Source of the DNA: Lineus longissimus
Taxonomy: Eukaryota > Nemertea > Pilidiophora > Heteronemertea > Lineidae
Direction of reading: 5' to 3'
Assembly: GCF_910592395.1 (NCBI RefSeq)
Contig: NC_088308.1
Coordinates: 12,851,001-12,915,000 of the forward strand
DNA: 64,000 nucleotides
The notes under the pieces: generated by a model
What the model was told of the DNA's origin: nothing
What the model saw: the letters and a program-made list of their open reading frames with translations, nothing else
The model's database searches: none
Part shown: positions 61,773-64,000 of the stretch, piece by piece
Layout of the letters: the number at the start of each line of letters is the position of its first letter
How positions within the stretch are numbered: position 1 is the first letter of the stretch
Made by a program: the position numbers and the translations under genes

Positions 61773-64000
61773 TTTTTTTTATATATATGTAAATTTATTA
61801 ATCAATCTCATTACACTCTTTACAAATTACATAAAACACAAGATGGACAACTGTAATTGACCGAGGTCAGATATCACAAGATATGATGTGCAGAGATATC
61901 AGCGAGTAAATCTGCGTGTTCTTTCAATGTAAGTTTGAACTACTGAAAATATAGATATATTTGTATCATGGGAGTAAGCCTCGTTACCAAAAAGAAAATC
62001 CTGTACAGTATACGGTAAAATTCTATGTGGAGGAAATCTATCCTCGAGTTCAAGTACCAACTGATGTCTCTGCGCAGTATACCGAGTGCAGTAAAAAAAG
62101 TAATGATATGGATTCTCAACTGGCTTGTTGAAACAATAATTACAAGACGGGTCAGCAATGACATGATTTATAAATAAATGATAATTCAACCCGCTGCAAC
62201 CAGTCCTTAATCTACAGTGATAAATATTCCTTTTTCTCGTTGTACCAAAGAAGTACCAGGCTGGGGGTTTAGGTTGACAAAACTGAGACCAACATTGTTT
62301 TGAATATTCCAATTGAGGGCGCATTTCTAACTTCGCTTGTAGCCTATTCCAATCCCTGGTTGTAGCGGGAAAAACATGATCGATAATAATACTCAGTCCA
62401 GCACAGAAATGGTATAGAGTCATCTTGATTACGAAGATTGTATACACGATTATCACCCACCCTGGGAGGTAATAACTGTCTCAAATAGGTTGGTGTTTCG
62501 CCATGAATGATTTTGTAAAACATAACTGATCTATGAATCTTTCCACGATGAATAAGCATTGTGTAACCCGATTCTAAATAAAGATCTTCACTGGAGCAAC
62601 TCACGGTAGCTCCAGTGATGATACGTAAGGCACTGACCTGCACCTTTTCCAAATTAGTAGCTGGATAATCAGGAAGACCATCCCATACGACGTCGGCGTA
62701 TTCTAAAATTGGTCTAATATAAGAGTTATACATTTTTTCTAATTTTTTTCTCTGTACTTTATATTTCAATTTCCTCAGTATTCCAGTACGGGTCAATGCC
62801 TTTGTTATAATTTGTTCAACATGATCATGATAAGTACACGAATCATTGAAACTCAAACCTAGATGCTTGTGACTTGTTACAAAATTTAAATTCTCACCAT
62901 TCAGAGACAAAGGAACCTGCGAATCTACATTCTTTCTACTCATGATCATACATTCAGTTTTATTTGCATTAAAAGTAACTTGCCAACGGTCGGCCCATAG
63001 TGAAAGCTGATCTATATCCCCTTGCAAGGGATGATATAAATTAGGTAAATCCTCCGATACTAAAAATTGAAATGTATCATCCGCAAACAGGCGTAAGTTG
63101 CCAAGAATGTCGTCCATCATATCATTTATAAATACCAAAAACAAGAGCGGTCCAAGGACCGAACCTTGGGGAACACCCGCTGTTACTGCTTTCCAAGTTG
63201 AGGCTGCACCTCCCAAGACCACACGCTGCTCTCGACTATTGAGATAATTTGAAATCAAGTTCAAGAAATCTCCAGCTATCCCCAGTTTCCTTATCTTATA
63301 TAAAAGAGCTTTATGTGACACTTTGTCAAATGCCTTGGATATGTCAAAGAAGGTGCAGAGTACTTCATTGTGCGAGTCCAAACCCTGAAGAAAAATATGA
63401 TTTAATTCTAAAAGTTGCGTAACGGTGGAGTGGTGTGGTAAGAAACAGGATTGATAAATCGATATATCTTGATAGATATGATTGTATAGGTTCTTGTAAA
63501 GTATCTTTTCAAATATCTTACTAAACGTACACAACAATGACACAGGTCTATAATTGTTCGGATCACCTTTTTTATAAATAGGGATGACATTGGCCCTTTT
63601 CCACTGCGTCGGATAAATGCCTCTGTTTAAGCAAAGTCTAAAAAGCTTTGCCAAAATGGGTGCCAAAATATTAGCTGCTTCCACCAAGAATAAGGGGCAA
63701 ATACCATCAGGACCATAGGCCTTTTTCGTATCCAAATGTAATATTTGATCCAATACTTCCTTTTCAGTTATTAAAAAGTCTGAAAGTGAATTCACCACAT
63801 TGGGATCGGGATCGGGAAGATGCAAATCATTATCATCAACTGTCGAAATAGATACAAAGAAGTTATTCAAGATATTCGTTTTACCTTCATCATCAAAAAC
63901 TAAATCATCATTGGTGTCCCTTAGGACTGGTATGTGTTTCAACTTTTTGTGACCGTTTGACATAACAGAGCCTACAATTTTCCACCACCCTCTACCAGAC
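61773..64000 (-). mobile_element. LINE A' (second copy of LINE A), inserted in Polinton 2
   Basis: The 3' end (T-run on the plus strand at 61773-61780) abuts the integrase reading frame; the element continues off the window's right edge. Near-identical to LINE A at protein and nucleotide level, and it supplies the intact 3' UTR that reveals the insertion in LINE A. Confidence 0.93.
61899..64000 (-). pseudogene. LINE A' ORF2 (RT and C-terminal knuckle), one frameshift
   Basis: Open from the window edge to 62344 (RT with YRPVSLLC, FDISKAFDKVSHKA, GVPQGSVLGPLLF, LFADDTF). A frameshift near 62360-62380 separates it from the C-terminal frame that ends at 61899 with CNYCFNKPVENPYHYFFYC and RHQLVLELEDRF. 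Relative to LINE A, three codons (KDA) are missing at KGDPNNYRP. The endonuclease would lie beyond the window. Confidence 0.88.

Overview
This is a stretch of animal nuclear DNA, most likely from a marine invertebrate. There are no bacterial operons. Exons are bounded by GT/AG splice sites, and the DNA is packed with repeat families typical of marine metazoans: Polinton/Maverick, PIF/Harbinger, pogo, CR1/jockey-group LINEs and piggyBac-like MITEs. I cannot name the species. Almost everything with coding potential belongs to mobile elements. The one plausible host gene piece is a SAM-domain exon at 2470-3356.

Layout. 1-1620: an element with arms of at least 444 bp inverted around a small ORF. 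2470-3356: SAM/G2E3-like exon. 5.7-9.7 kb: palindromic minisatellite, 219-bp tandem repeat, isolated core promoter, tRNA-like SINE head. 9703-10482: LINE ORF1. 10488-14829: a PIF/Harbinger element with TTA target duplication and two convergent genes whose exons interlock. 16.6-20.3 kb: a decayed zinc-binding protein of unknown family. 20.3-24.9 kb: a LINE ('LINE A') with a 2A-like motif, split by a 1-kb insertion. 26.2-29.3 kb: a CR1-like LINE ('LINE B') with a 959-aa open ORF2. 29.8-30.9 kb: a broken pogo/Tigger transposase.

The main content is two Polintons. Polinton 1 (31426-49675, 18.25 kb) is complete: 161-bp terminal inverted repeats (TIRs) starting AGTAATA, a 6-bp target duplication CAGTAT, and 16 genes. 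These include major and minor jelly-roll capsid candidates, an A32-like packaging ATPase, a chromodomain integrase and a protein-primed PolB, together with many small membrane or coiled-coil proteins. Several of its genes carry single-base frameshifts or stops. Polinton 2 (53692 to the window end) is a related but distinct and more decayed copy. It sits in a LINE fragment, and is itself interrupted by a piggyBac-like MITE in the minor capsid gene and by a second LINE A copy in the integrase.

The least expected signals are in the Polintons. (i) A ~25-bp double-hairpin mini-element occurs more than a dozen times in Polinton 1, mostly inside genes, in both orientations and without closing the frames. 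It is absent at two of the matching sites in Polinton 2, which has its own cluster at a different place in the same integrase. (ii) Each Polinton end is itself a 127-130-bp foldback. (iii) Most Polinton genes start at a TAAATG motif like poxvirus-type late promoters. (iv) A two-gene module sits at opposite ends, in opposite orientation, in the two copies.
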